Positions 1-6,904 of a stretch of DNA of 18,004 nucleotides are shown here, piece after piece; the stretch's first letter is position 1, and every line of letters starts with the position of its first letter. This DNA is from SVQP01 sp045594705 (GTDB taxonomy: Bacteria > Bacillota > Clostridia > Oscillospirales > CAG-272). The notes beneath the pieces are model-generated. The model did not search any database, was not told the origin of the DNA, and saw only the letters and a list, made by a program, of their open reading frames with translations. Location of the stretch: the NCBI GenBank assembly GCA_045594705.1, contig JAZNZB010000014.1, forward strand, positions 1-18,004. Direction: 5' to 3'. Made by a program: the position numbers and the translations under genes.

Positions 1-106
1 CGTAGGGGAGGATACCATCCCCCCGCACGCGTTAATCCCAAATTCTAGCCGGGGCAAAACGAAACCAATCTGCTTTGGGGCGGGAGGATAATATCCCCCC
101 CTACGA
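1..106. repeat. Palindromic intergenic repeat (REP-like)
   Basis: The first 14 bases (CGTAGGGGAGGATA) return as an inverted copy at 92-105 with one mismatch. Two near-identical 20-base units at 5-24 and 81-100 each form a GGGAGGAT/ATCCCCCC imperfect palindrome. No open reading frame with a ribosome binding site covers this stretch. The element may extend past the left edge. It resembles the short palindromic intergenic repeats of many Clostridia; this is a structural call, not a match to a named family. Confidence 0.5.
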
Positions 107-153
107 CGAGTATGCAAAAAAGAACGGAAATAGTTTGCTCATCGTAAAAGAAT

Positions 154-186
154 AAGGGAGTTACCTTGATAGGTAGCTCCCTTTTT
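154..186 (+). terminator. Rho-independent terminator
   Basis: A 12-pair stem (AAGGGAGTTACC at 154-165 with GGTAGCTCCCTT at 172-183, including one T-G pair) closes a 6-base loop and runs into TTTTTC. The T-run is on the plus strand, so it most likely ends a transcript entering from the left of the window. The A-rich 5' flank gives only a weak T-run on the minus strand, so it could serve the minus-strand glycosidase operon only poorly. Confidence 0.65.
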
Positions 187-361
187 CTATGCGATATAAA
201 ATTCTATCCGTTCTTTCTTTGAGCAAGTAGCCACAAAGAAATGAACCAGTAATTCGCTGCGCGAATTGAAATGGCGTTATGCGGGGCGCTGCCCCACGTC
301 CCCGCAAACTTTTGTAAAAGTTTGATCAAAACTTTTCAAAAGTCAGGTCGTCAGAAACTGT
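187..361. repeat. Hairpin-rich intergenic stretch downstream of the glycosidase operon
   Basis: No gene is seen here. The stretch holds a chain of short palindromes: AATTCGC-TGC-GCGAATT (251-267), GGGGC-GCT-GCCCC (283-295) with a competing partner CCCCGC at 300-305, AAACTTTT-GT-AAAAGTTT (306-323) and ACTTTTCAAAAGT (331-343). The last two, read on the minus strand, lie just past the rhamnosidase stop and could act as a weak terminator. The arrangement looks like a mobile-type intergenic repeat rather than random sequence. Confidence 0.45.
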
Positions 362-2476
362 TTACTTAACCAGGCCCAGGTGCTCCATCCAGTAAAGCAC
401 GTGAGATGCAAAGCCGTGGTTGCAGCTTGCGTGATCCGCTGTCAGCTCCCAAAGCGTGCCCGTTCTGTCGGCCATGTACGTAAAGTAGCCCTTGATGTTC
501 TCATACAGTGCCTCGTGGCAGCCGTATCTGTCAAGCAGATCAAGACGCAGATAGTTTCCGATAAACGCGTTGGCAACCCAGATCTCGGGATATACGCCCT
601 TCTTGACGCGGTCCGGACCGAAATCGTTGACCAGCGTATTCCACAGCCAAGGATGGCTCTCGGGTGTTGCTATGCCGCAGAAGAATGCGTAATACTGGCA
701 GGCCTCGGTTCTCTCGCCCGACAGCTCAAGCTTCCCGTCTCTTCTGTACATGTTGTCGCAGAAAAATCCGCTCTCGGTCATGCTCATCTTGGCAATGGTC
801 TCTCTCAGCTTTGCAGCCTCGTCCTTCAATGGCTCGTCACCGTACAGCTCGGCAATGGTATCCATCATGGTCGCATACAGCATGTTGGTTGCAAACGAAA
901 CGTCCTGCACAAGCTCATTTGCCTTGGACCATTCAACAAATACCCAGCTCTGCAGCTTCTCAAGCAAGCCGTATTCGTTCTCGAACGGACGGAAGAAGTT
1001 GAGCAGCGCGTAAACTCTGTCCTTTGCCTCGGCCACAAGCTCATAGTCGCCCGATCTCTTTGCATATTCGCCAAGCTCAAGTACGTACCACATTGCCCAG
1101 TTGGGGATATAGGTATGGTCGTTGTGATCCGAGGGATAGCACATGGGCAGCATGCCCTCGGGAATAAATTCAAACTTTTCGGGCATTAAGAAGTTGGAAA
1201 GGAACGCCTTTTCCACGTCGGAATTGCCTGTCAGCGTCTTTTCCACGCGCGAGGTAAAGAAGCTGTCGCACAGCCAGCCGGCTCTCTCACGGGAGGGACA
1301 GTCCATATAAATATCCACGGTATTGGCGCGGAATGTCTCGACTGCAGCGTCGTAAATGCGGCGCATCGCGTCGTCCTCGCCCACGAATTCCGCGGTAATC
1401 TTGCCTGCGGGGAACGCTACCTTGAACAGTCGCAGTCCCTTGACGGTGAACGAGCAGCCCTTTGCCACAAGACGGATATAACGCATGGTGTAAGGCTCCT
1501 GGCAACGGATGCTGTAAGAACCGTTCTCGGCACGCACAGCTACGATGTTGGAGGTACCGTTACGGAAGCAATTGAGCTGTCCACCGGGAATCAGCTCGTC
1601 AAACAGCACGTAAAGCTCGCCCTTGCCGCAAGCCTCGAGCTCAAATTCGAAAATGCCCGTATAGTTGACGCCCATGTCCACGTCCACGTAGGTCTCAGCG
1701 CATACGGGGATAGCAGATGCGCTGATATCATAGGGCTTGGGCTCGGAAAATACCATGTGGGAAGCGGTCTCGTAGGATCTGAATTCCAGCTCCTCGACCG
1801 TGTATCCAAAGAACTCGTCGTAGATCTTGGTCACCTCGCGGTTGCCGTACACGGGACGGGTCTCGTCATAAGACACGCTGCCCGTAGCAAACACAGCCTT
1901 GGGATACAGCTCCTCAACCTCACCGTAGGGCACGTCACGGTGGATGAACGCCTTTTCCTCGGTCAGCGTAACCTCGACAGGTACGTTCTTTTTCTCGGGT
2001 GCAAGATCATAGCACTCCACCATGTGACGCTGGAAGGAATATCTCTGCACTTTTGTCATTCTCTCATCCACACCCTGTACAGAGAAGCCGACACAGGGAG
2101 CATCGGTATATGCGATCACCTCGCCGCCCACCAAAAGCTCGGCGCAGACAAACGAGGGCTTGTCTAAGTAATGGAAGGAATTGACGTTATAGCCCGCGAT
2201 GCGGATGCAAAGCGCGTTGTCGCCATCACAAAGCAGATCGGTCAACACCAGCTCATCGGCACGGTAATAGCCGTGACCCGCTCTTGCAGGGCCGTGTGCA
2301 ATGATCTTGCCGTTCAAAAGAACCGTGAACGAGCAGTGTGCGGCAAGTGCCAGCACAACAGGCTTTTCGGATTTTTGAATGCTTGTATGCAAGGCGATGG
2401 TGCGGTTCATGACCTTTTCGGTGCCGCACTCCCATACGGGATGCGCCTTGATAAATGAATACTTGTGAACGTTCAT
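362..2476 (-). CDS. GH78-like alpha-L-rhamnosidase
   Basis: This 704-residue protein looks like an alpha-L-rhamnosidase of glycoside hydrolase family 78, which releases terminal L-rhamnose by inversion. An N-terminal beta-sandwich (about 40-125) is followed by a second beta domain around VDMGVNYTG (265-345) and an (alpha/alpha)6 catalytic barrel (about 365-700). The barrel carries DCPSRERAGW (392-401), matching the family's DCPQRxERLGW block with the acidic residues D392, E397 and D404, and GTLWEL with E677 at the expected general-base place. No signal peptide is present, so it should act in the cytoplasm on imported oligosaccharides or glycosides. Its start is fixed by AAAGGAG eight bases upstream. 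It is the last gene of the aminopeptidase/GH39-like/GH78 operon, 22 bases after the preceding stop. Family membership is fairly sure; the exact sugar is inferred. Confidence 0.82.
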   Translation of the reverse strand: MNVHKYSFIKAHPVWECGTEKVMNRTIALHTSIQKSEKPVVLALAAHCSFTVLLNGKIIAHGPARAGHGYYRADELVLTDLLCDGDNALCIRIAGYNVNSFHYLDKPSFVCAELLVGGEVIAYTDAPCVGFSVQGVDERMTKVQRYSFQRHMVECYDLAPEKKNVPVEVTLTEEKAFIHRDVPYGEVEELYPKAVFATGSVSYDETRPVYGNREVTKIYDEFFGYTVEELEFRSYETASHMVFSEPKPYDISASAIPVCAETYVDVDMGVNYTGIFEFELEACGKGELYVLFDELIPGGQLNCFRNGTSNIVAVRAENGSYSIRCQEPYTMRYIRLVAKGCSFTVKGLRLFKVAFPAGKITAEFVGEDDAMRRIYDAAVETFRANTVDIYMDCPSRERAGWLCDSFFTSRVEKTLTGNSDVEKAFLSNFLMPEKFEFIPEGMLPMCYPSDHNDHTYIPNWAMWYVLELGEYAKRSGDYELVAEAKDRVYALLNFFRPFENEYGLLEKLQSWVFVEWSKANELVQDVSFATNMLYATMMDTIAELYGDEPLKDEAAKLRETIAKMSMTESGFFCDNMYRRDGKLELSGERTEACQYYAFFCGIATPESHPWLWNTLVNDFGPDRVKKGVYPEIWVANAFIGNYLRLDLLDRYGCHEALYENIKGYFTYMADRTGTLWELTADHASCNHGFASHVLYWMEHLGLVK

Positions 2477-2498
2477 GTCATTCTCTCCTTTAATTCCA

Positions 2499-3785
2499 TT
2501 AATATAGTTTAATCAAAATCAATGCGTATTGACTGACGGATATGCAGATCTGTCGGCTCATGCCCAAAAGCGGCAGAGTCTGCACGTGCGCAAGGTCACG
2601 CACGCCGTCCAAAATCAGCACGTCTGCACTGTACACGTTGTCGGGAAGATTGTTCAAGCGGATATCCACAAGCCCCGCACCGTTTGAAACCGAAATCATG
2701 ACCGCGCCTGCGCGGCCACCGATGGAGGCTGCTGCGTCCACGCCGCCTCCCTGCGCGTCACAATACACCGCACTTCCCTGTCTGTACAGCACGTCGTATG
2801 CGCGAAAGGCATACGAAGGCTTGGCAGGATTGCCAAAGCGATCGCAAATACCGCACAAGGGCGAAATTTCGGGCTGTGCGTCGTAATAGGTGGCAGATTC
2901 AATTCCGAATGCGTTCTGCATCTTAAGCAGCGTTGACGCGCAGAAAACGGCACCGCGCAGCGAATGCAATCGCTCGTATTCCGCTTGCTTTTGCGCGGGA
3001 GTCTGCACGCCCATATCCGGCTTTGCGCAATTCCACTCGGAAATATGAATGGGCAGGTGCGCCATGTCGCTCTTTTGCAGATAAGCTGACAGCTTACCTG
3101 CGCCTGCAAGCGCTGCGTCGGGTGTCTCTCCGTACGCGCAAACCGACACAAAATCCAGCGGCACCTGCTTTTTCTTGCAATACTTTAGAAATTCACGCGC
3201 CATCGCGCCATAGTCGGCAAATCCCATGCCGCCGACCTGCAGCGAAGGGTCATAGGACTTGACACCGTGCGCCACCTTTTCATAAAAGGCGAAAACGGCA
3301 GCGTTGCCCACATCCTTCATGGCATCGGGTGTTGCCCACACTTCAAAGCACGGAATATTGGCGCGCATGCCGTCTGCCCATCCGTCGTTGTAATGGCGGA
3401 TGATATTGGTGCAGATGCGCACCCACTTGTCCGCGTTTTCGGGAAAAGCATAGTGCCAGCCGTTATCACTCTCGCCAAAGCGGTACATGATCTCGGCACC
3501 GCTCTCGGATGCCGCACGGATCAATGCATCGGTGGGTGCAAAGCGATAACTGCCGGGGGCGTATTCATCGGCAGAGATATCCGGAAAAATGGCAGAGACG
3601 TTGACGTAAAGTCCCGCCTGCTTTCCTCCCGCATCGGCAAAGCGCACGCGCGGCACACCCATCGATAAAAACAGATCCGAAAGATCCGCCCCCGGGGAGA
3701 GGGGGCCGTTACACATGCCATGCAGCGGCTTGATCTGCCCCATGATTGACGCAAAGTCTACCGTGATCAGCTTTCGTTCGGTCAT
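2499..3785 (-). CDS. GH39-like glycoside hydrolase lacking the acid/base glutamate
   Basis: This 428-residue protein has the shape of a GH39 (clan GH-A) beta-xylosidase-like TIM barrel: the N-terminal KPLHGMCNGP (19-28) matches the family's HGxxNGP motif, and a C-terminal beta region follows from about 340. The nucleophile motif HISEWN is intact (E250). The acid/base block, normally FEVWNEP, reads FEVWATP (147-153), so the catalytic Glu is Thr152. It may be inactive, use another proton donor, or act as a sugar-binding protein. The start is ATG at 3785, one base after the TGA of the aminopeptidase gene (TGA-T-ATG), which implies translational coupling. A longer reading from 3848 would run back into the upstream gene and adds an unlikely arginine-rich tail. 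No signal peptide is seen. A substrate cannot be named. Confidence 0.72.
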   Translation of the reverse strand: MTERKLITVDFASIMGQIKPLHGMCNGPLSPGADLSDLFLSMGVPRVRFADAGGKQAGLYVNVSAIFPDISADEYAPGSYRFAPTDALIRAASESGAEIMYRFGESDNGWHYAFPENADKWVRICTNIIRHYNDGWADGMRANIPCFEVWATPDAMKDVGNAAVFAFYEKVAHGVKSYDPSLQVGGMGFADYGAMAREFLKYCKKKQVPLDFVSVCAYGETPDAALAGAGKLSAYLQKSDMAHLPIHISEWNCAKPDMGVQTPAQKQAEYERLHSLRGAVFCASTLLKMQNAFGIESATYYDAQPEISPLCGICDRFGNPAKPSYAFRAYDVLYRQGSAVYCDAQGGGVDAAASIGGRAGAVMISVSNGAGLVDIRLNNLPDNVYSADVLILDGVRDLAHVQTLPLLGMSRQICISVSQYALILIKLY

Positions 3786-3786
3786 A

Positions 3787-5037
3787 TCAGAACGCCCAGT
3801 TGCCGTTCTCGAAGATCTGAACCATCTTGCCGTCGGCCGTTTCGCCAACGATCGAAAGATCGGCCGTGCCGATCATGAAGTCCACGTGGATCATGGAATC
3901 GTTGATACCCTTCTCATGCGCTTCGGCCAAGGTGTACTTGTCATAGTCCTTAAGGCAATTGGTAAAGCCTGCGCCCATTGCTAAGTGGCAGGCAGCGTTT
4001 TCGTCAAACAGCGTCTCGTAGAAGGTAATGCCACTGTTACGAATGGGAGAATCGTAAGGTACGAGTGCGCACTCGCCAAGCATGGCAGCACCTGCGTCCA
4101 TGGTGATCATCTGATTTAAGAGATCCTCGCCCTGCTCTGCGTGCGCCTCAACTGCGCGACCGCCCTCAAATCTCAACCAGAACTTGTCGATCACCTCTCC
4201 GCGATAGGAAAGAGGCAGGCTGGCATATACCACGCCCTCGGCACTACCCGCCTTGGGCGAGGTAAAGGTCTCCTCAGTGGGAATGTTGGGGTTGTAGTAT
4301 TCCCCGCCCAGCGTGTTCTCGCCGCCGCCAAGGAACAAGCCATCCTCGATCAGGCCCACGTGCAGATCGGTGCCATTCTCGCTCTTATAATGCAGCTTGA
4401 CAAGGCCAAGGCTGTTGAGGTACGCGCACTTCTCGGCAAAATTCTTATTGTGCTTGTCCCATTCTGCCACAGCGTCAAGCAAATTTCCATCGGCATCCAG
4501 CACGCGGGAGGTATACAGAATGGCGTTCCACAGCTTTTCCACGGCAGCACTTGCGCGCATGCCCGGGAACACCTTCTTTGCCCAGGCTTCTCCGGGAACT
4601 GCTGCGATACACCACTTATACTTGTTATCCATGGCGTCGCGATAGGGCTTGATGATGGGATAGCGCATCTGCGCCGCCTTGGAGCTCTTTGCCTGGTTCA
4701 TGCCCTTCAGACCGTCGGGGTCATCCGAGAGCAGGTACAGCATGGCAGGATTCTTTTCAAGTCTGTACTTGAGTCTTGCCTCCTCGAATTCCTCCACCGT
4801 GCCAAGGCTCTTGAGCGAGCGATACTTGACAGAGATCTTGGTCAGAGGCTGATAGTCGAAATCCACGATGACGCGCGCAGCGCCCTTGCGGTAAGCCGCC
4901 TCGGTGACCATTGCCACAAACTCGGGCTGATCGAGCGAGGCACTGATCATGACCACGTCACCCTTTTTGATACTCAAGCCGCAATTGACAAGCAGCTTGG
5001 CATATTCCTTCAGAACTGTTTTTTTCATGCTTTTCAT
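3787..5037 (-). CDS. M29 family metallo-aminopeptidase
   Basis: This 416-residue protein belongs to peptidase family M29 (thermophilic aminopeptidase, AmpS/PepS type), which removes N-terminal residues from peptides in the cytoplasm using two metal ions. The family motifs are present in order: NIPTEE (251-256), GECALVP (321-327), NAACHLAMG (347-355) and HVDFMIGT (384-391), giving ligand candidates E255/E256, E322, H351, H384 and D386. The position seven residues after H351, Tyr in characterised members, is Phe358. A strong promoter places the transcript start near 5063, so the upstream ATGs at 5064 and 5061 are unlikely starts; GGAAAGGAAA precedes the ATG at 5037. ATG at 5028 is a possible alternative. 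It is the first gene of the operon with the two glycosidases, which suggests joint use of glycopeptides or simple co-regulation. Confidence 0.85.
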   Translation of the reverse strand: MKSMKKTVLKEYAKLLVNCGLSIKKGDVVMISASLDQPEFVAMVTEAAYRKGAARVIVDFDYQPLTKISVKYRSLKSLGTVEEFEEARLKYRLEKNPAMLYLLSDDPDGLKGMNQAKSSKAAQMRYPIIKPYRDAMDNKYKWCIAAVPGEAWAKKVFPGMRASAAVEKLWNAILYTSRVLDADGNLLDAVAEWDKHNKNFAEKCAYLNSLGLVKLHYKSENGTDLHVGLIEDGLFLGGGENTLGGEYYNPNIPTEETFTSPKAGSAEGVVYASLPLSYRGEVIDKFWLRFEGGRAVEAHAEQGEDLLNQMITMDAGAAMLGECALVPYDSPIRNSGITFYETLFDENAACHLAMGAGFTNCLKDYDKYTLAEAHEKGINDSMIHVDFMIGTADLSIVGETADGKMVQIFENGNWAF

Positions 5038-5069
5038 TTTCCTTTCCATGGAAATTATCATCATCTTGT

Positions 5070-5098
5070 ATTATAACATATTCTGCAGGCTTTGTCAC
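5070..5098 (-). promoter_or_regulatory. Sigma-A promoter of the aminopeptidase/glycosidase operon
   Basis: Read on the minus strand, GTGACA (5098-5093, five of six to TTGACA) is followed after exactly 17 bases by a perfect TATAAT (5075-5070). The predicted transcript start near 5063 gives a leader of about 26 bases to the ATG at 5037 and excludes the upstream ATG candidates. Confidence 0.75.
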
Positions 5099-5108
5099 TA
5101 TTTCGCGC

Positions 5109-5142
5109 AAAAAAATTTGGGCGATCGCACGTGCGATCGCCC
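5109..5142 (-). terminator. Rho-independent terminator of the spore protein gene
   Basis: A perfect 24-base palindrome (5119-5142, arms GGGCGATCGCAC and GTGCGATCGCCC) is followed on the minus strand by AAATTTTTTT. It lies 26 bases past the stop of the spore protein gene and insulates the operon promoter just downstream from read-through. Confidence 0.8.
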
Positions 5143-5167
5143 GTTTTGTCATATCCTCAGGGTCGTC

Positions 5168-5350
5168 TTACTTGGTCTTGAGAGAGTTCTCGTAGGACTC
5201 AACCATCTTCTTGACCATCTGGCCGCCGATGCTGCCTGCCTGCTGAGAGGTCAGCTGGCCGTTGTAGCCCTGGTTCAGAGTAACGCCTACTTCGTTTGCT
5301 GCCTGCATCTTGAACTGCTCAAGAGCCTTCTTTGCTTCCTTGTTTGCCAT
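5168..5350 (-). CDS. Small acid-soluble spore protein, alpha/beta type
   Basis: This 60-residue protein matches alpha/beta-type SASP, which coat and protect DNA in the dormant spore and are degraded at germination. The hallmark segments are ANEVGVTLNQGYNG, LTSQQAGSIGGQMVKKMV and a lysine-rich N-terminus. The start is ATG at 5350, where AAGGAG sits seven bases upstream; a longer reading from 5386 adds an arginine-rich extension lacking a ribosome site. At the usual GPR protease site the sequence is KMQAANE, so the P1 glutamate of the Bacillus consensus (E before I-A-S-E) is Gln. It is monocistronic, with a strong terminator downstream and a possible forespore promoter upstream. A 6-pair hairpin with 5-base loop (5378-5394) lies in the leader. 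It shows that the organism belongs to a spore-forming lineage. Confidence 0.93.
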   Translation of the reverse strand: MANKEAKKALEQFKMQAANEVGVTLNQGYNGQLTSQQAGSIGGQMVKKMVESYENSLKTK

Positions 5351-5462
5351 AATAAATCTCCTTGTTCGGGTCGGCTTCGCGGGCACTTCCCGCGCGCTGC
5401 CCTGTCTTTTTTCAAATTCATCTATCTCAATGGAGTCCGCAATCTCTTGCGTGCTCTGCTAT

Positions 5463-5491
5463 TATTTTGAACGATGATCCGGGATTTATGA
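5463..5491 (-). promoter_or_regulatory. Possible forespore (sigma-G/F) promoter of the spore protein gene
   Basis: On the minus strand, TCATA (5491-5487) and CAAAATA (5469-5463) are 17 bases apart. They fit the sigma-G consensus (GHATR, then CATWHTA) at most positions, and SASP genes are classically transcribed by sigma-G. The fit is imperfect, so this is a candidate only. Confidence 0.35.
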
Positions 5492-5512
5492 ATGGCAATT
5501 TTTTAGTATTTT

Positions 5513-6001
5513 TTATTTCGTTTCAGTCGTTTTGTCAAAGCACCAAGCGCCGAGCCTGCGGACGGGCGGAAGCAAAAAAATCGAGTATCCGAGCATACCG
5601 CCAAGCATATTGAGCAGCAGATCATCCACGTCAAAGGAGCCGATCATCAGCACGATCTGCACAAGCTCAACAAGCAAAATCAAACCGAACAAAAACAGCG
5701 AGGTGCGCCAAAGCTTTTTCATTTTATCAAATGCAAACGGCAGAAATGCACCCATGGGAACAAATAACAGCAGATTTCCCGCAACGTTTTTGACCACGAC
5801 ATCAAGGTTGATGCTGTCCCGGGCCAAGCGGATGATATACGTCACGATGGTACGAAACGGGATCAGATTGATATGCGCCAGAATATTGCGCAGATTTTGG
5901 TGATACCCCGATACTGCCTTATCCAACAGCAGGATATAAAGCAAAATAGCACAATATATCACAAAGACCGCCCATGCAGATATTTTTACTGCTTTTTTCA
6001 T
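5513..6001 (-). CDS. VanZ-like family membrane protein
   Basis: This 162-residue integral membrane protein has the VanZ-like pattern: an N-terminal helix (about 6-26), NLIPF (45-49), a second helix with GNLLLFVPMGAFLP (75-88), a third with LVELVQIVLMIGSFDVDDLL (110-129), and a final helix with NMLGGMLGY (131-139). Relatives include VanZ of teicoplanin-resistance clusters, but most family members sit outside such clusters and have no assigned job; no van genes are present here. GGAGGT lies five bases before the ATG at 6001, making this start better than the ATG at 6013, which overlaps the ribosome site. The gene stands alone between the spore protein gene and a non-coding repeat block; no clear terminator follows it. 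Confidence 0.8.
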   Translation of the reverse strand: MKKAVKISAWAVFVIYCAILLYILLLDKAVSGYHQNLRNILAHINLIPFRTIVTYIIRLARDSINLDVVVKNVAGNLLLFVPMGAFLPFAFDKMKKLWRTSLFLFGLILLVELVQIVLMIGSFDVDDLLLNMLGGMLGYSIFLLPPVRRLGAWCFDKTTETK

Positions 6002-6013
6002 TTTTACCTCCAT

Positions 6014-6102
6014 GCCGCCTTTGGCGGCTCAAATAGTGACAGAAACTTCACCGCGGAGCTTTGCTCCAATAATGGGCACGGACCCATTATTAGGTGAAGT
6101 TT
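6014..6102. repeat. Stacked inverted repeats forming a possible three-way junction
   Basis: GCCGCC-TTT-GGCGGC (6014-6028) is followed by a nested set. The outer arms are AAACTTCACC (6043-6052) and GGTGAAGTTT (6093-6102). Inside lie GGAGC-TTT-GCTCC (6055-6067) and AATAATGGG-CACGGA-CCCATTATT (6068-6091). All stems are perfect, and together they can fold as a cloverleaf-like junction on either strand. The first hairpin abuts the VanZ-like translation start on the minus strand. No gene is seen. A palindromic repeat element is the simplest reading; a structured leader RNA is an alternative. Confidence 0.55.
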
Positions 6103-6103
6103 A

Positions 6104-6160
6104 AGCGTGAATGGTTGAGTATAAAGGAATATAACATGAACTTTCACGCTATATTCCTTT
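6104..6160 (+). other. Interleaved inverted repeats (pseudoknot topology)
   Basis: GCGTGAA (6105-6111) pairs with TTCACGC (6143-6149), while AAAGGAATATA (6123-6133) pairs with TATATTCCTTT (6150-6160). The order A-B-A'-B' is that of an H-type pseudoknot or of two mutually exclusive stems. It lies just upstream of the sigma factor promoter, so whether it is transcribed, and on which strand, is open. The remainder to 6324 is AT-rich leader without further clear structure. Confidence 0.45.
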
Positions 6161-6166
6161 TCACAG

Positions 6167-6196
6167 TTGAAATTTGCCCATTCGGCATGATATAAT
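6167..6196 (+). promoter_or_regulatory. Sigma-A promoter of the ECF sigma/sensor unit
   Basis: TTGAAA (6167-6172) and TATAAT (6191-6196) are 18 bases apart, with an extended -10 TG at 6188-6189. The expected start near 6203 gives a leader of about 120 bases before the sigma factor gene. Confidence 0.65.
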
Positions 6197-6324
6197 TAAT
6201 GACAATAAAACCGCAATAATCTTTCGCGAAAAAAGCACAAATTCTGCAAAAGATTTTGAAACGGAAGTTGTCTTTAGGTATGAAGCGTCAAAGCGCAAAA
6301 AAATGATCACAGAGGTATCAAGCA

Positions 6325-6885
6325 TTGGAGGATAAAACCATCGTTCAATTGTTCTGGAAACGTTCAGAGCAAGGAATTGAAGCATTACAACAAAAATACG
6401 GCAGCTTTTTGTTTCGCATTGCCATGAATCTGCTTGCCAACAAGCAGGACAGCGAGGAATGCGTCAACGATACGTATCTGCACACTTGGAATTCCATACC
6501 CGAGGCACGCCCGGAAAGCCTCAAGCTTTATACGGGCAGGATCGCAAGAAATCTGGCCATCAACCGCATCAAGCATAATTCAGCGCAAAAGCGCGGGCGG
6601 CAGGTCACCGACCTGCTCTCCGAGCTCTCCGAATGCATTCCCTCCCCCAACACCGTCCCCGGCATTGAATACGAGCAGGAGCTTTTGCAAAGCACCATTT
6701 CCGCATTTGTCGCGGCACTGGACGAGGTCAACCGTGCCATTTTTGTGCACCGCTATTGGATGGGTGAGAGTGTCGGTGCCATTGCTACGCTGGTTGGCAT
6801 TACCGAAAATGCGGTCAGCTCAAGGCTATTCCGCATGCGCGCCGAGCTGCGCGAGGCCCTTGAGACTGCAGGGTATTATGTGTAA
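6325..6885 (+). CDS. ECF-type RNA polymerase sigma factor
   Basis: This 186-residue protein is a sigma-70 family ECF sigma factor, which redirects RNA polymerase to a small target regulon. Region 2 spans about 20-85, with SEECVNDTYLHTW (43-55) and the IARNLAINRIK segment (73-83); region 4 spans about 120-180, with the helix-turn-helix VGAIATLVGITENAVSSRLF (150-169). It starts with TTG at 6325, eight bases after AGAGGT; no ATG gives a full region 2. Nineteen bases separate it from the next gene, whose N-terminus looks like a cognate anti-sigma segment, so the pair should form a signal-transducing unit in which the membrane partner holds the sigma factor. The family is sure; the target promoters are unknown. 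Confidence 0.88.
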   Translation: MEDKTIVQLFWKRSEQGIEALQQKYGSFLFRIAMNLLANKQDSEECVNDTYLHTWNSIPEARPESLKLYTGRIARNLAINRIKHNSAQKRGRQVTDLLSELSECIPSPNTVPGIEYEQELLQSTISAFVAALDEVNRAIFVHRYWMGESVGAIATLVGITENAVSSRLFRMRAELREALETAGYYV

Positions 6886-6904
6886 AGGAACGGAGGGCTG
6901 AAGC

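Noticed and set aside
4141..5076. A 311-codon plus-strand open frame opposite the M29 aminopeptidase gene
   Set aside because: It is an antisense shadow of a conserved enzyme whose metal-site motifs are all in the minus frame.
6257..6289. A possible ECF-type autoregulated promoter (TGAAAC then CGTC) ahead of the sigma factor gene
   Set aside because: The two boxes are 23 bases apart, too far for the 16-17 bases usual in ECF promoters; the sigma-A type promoter at 6167-6196 explains expression better.
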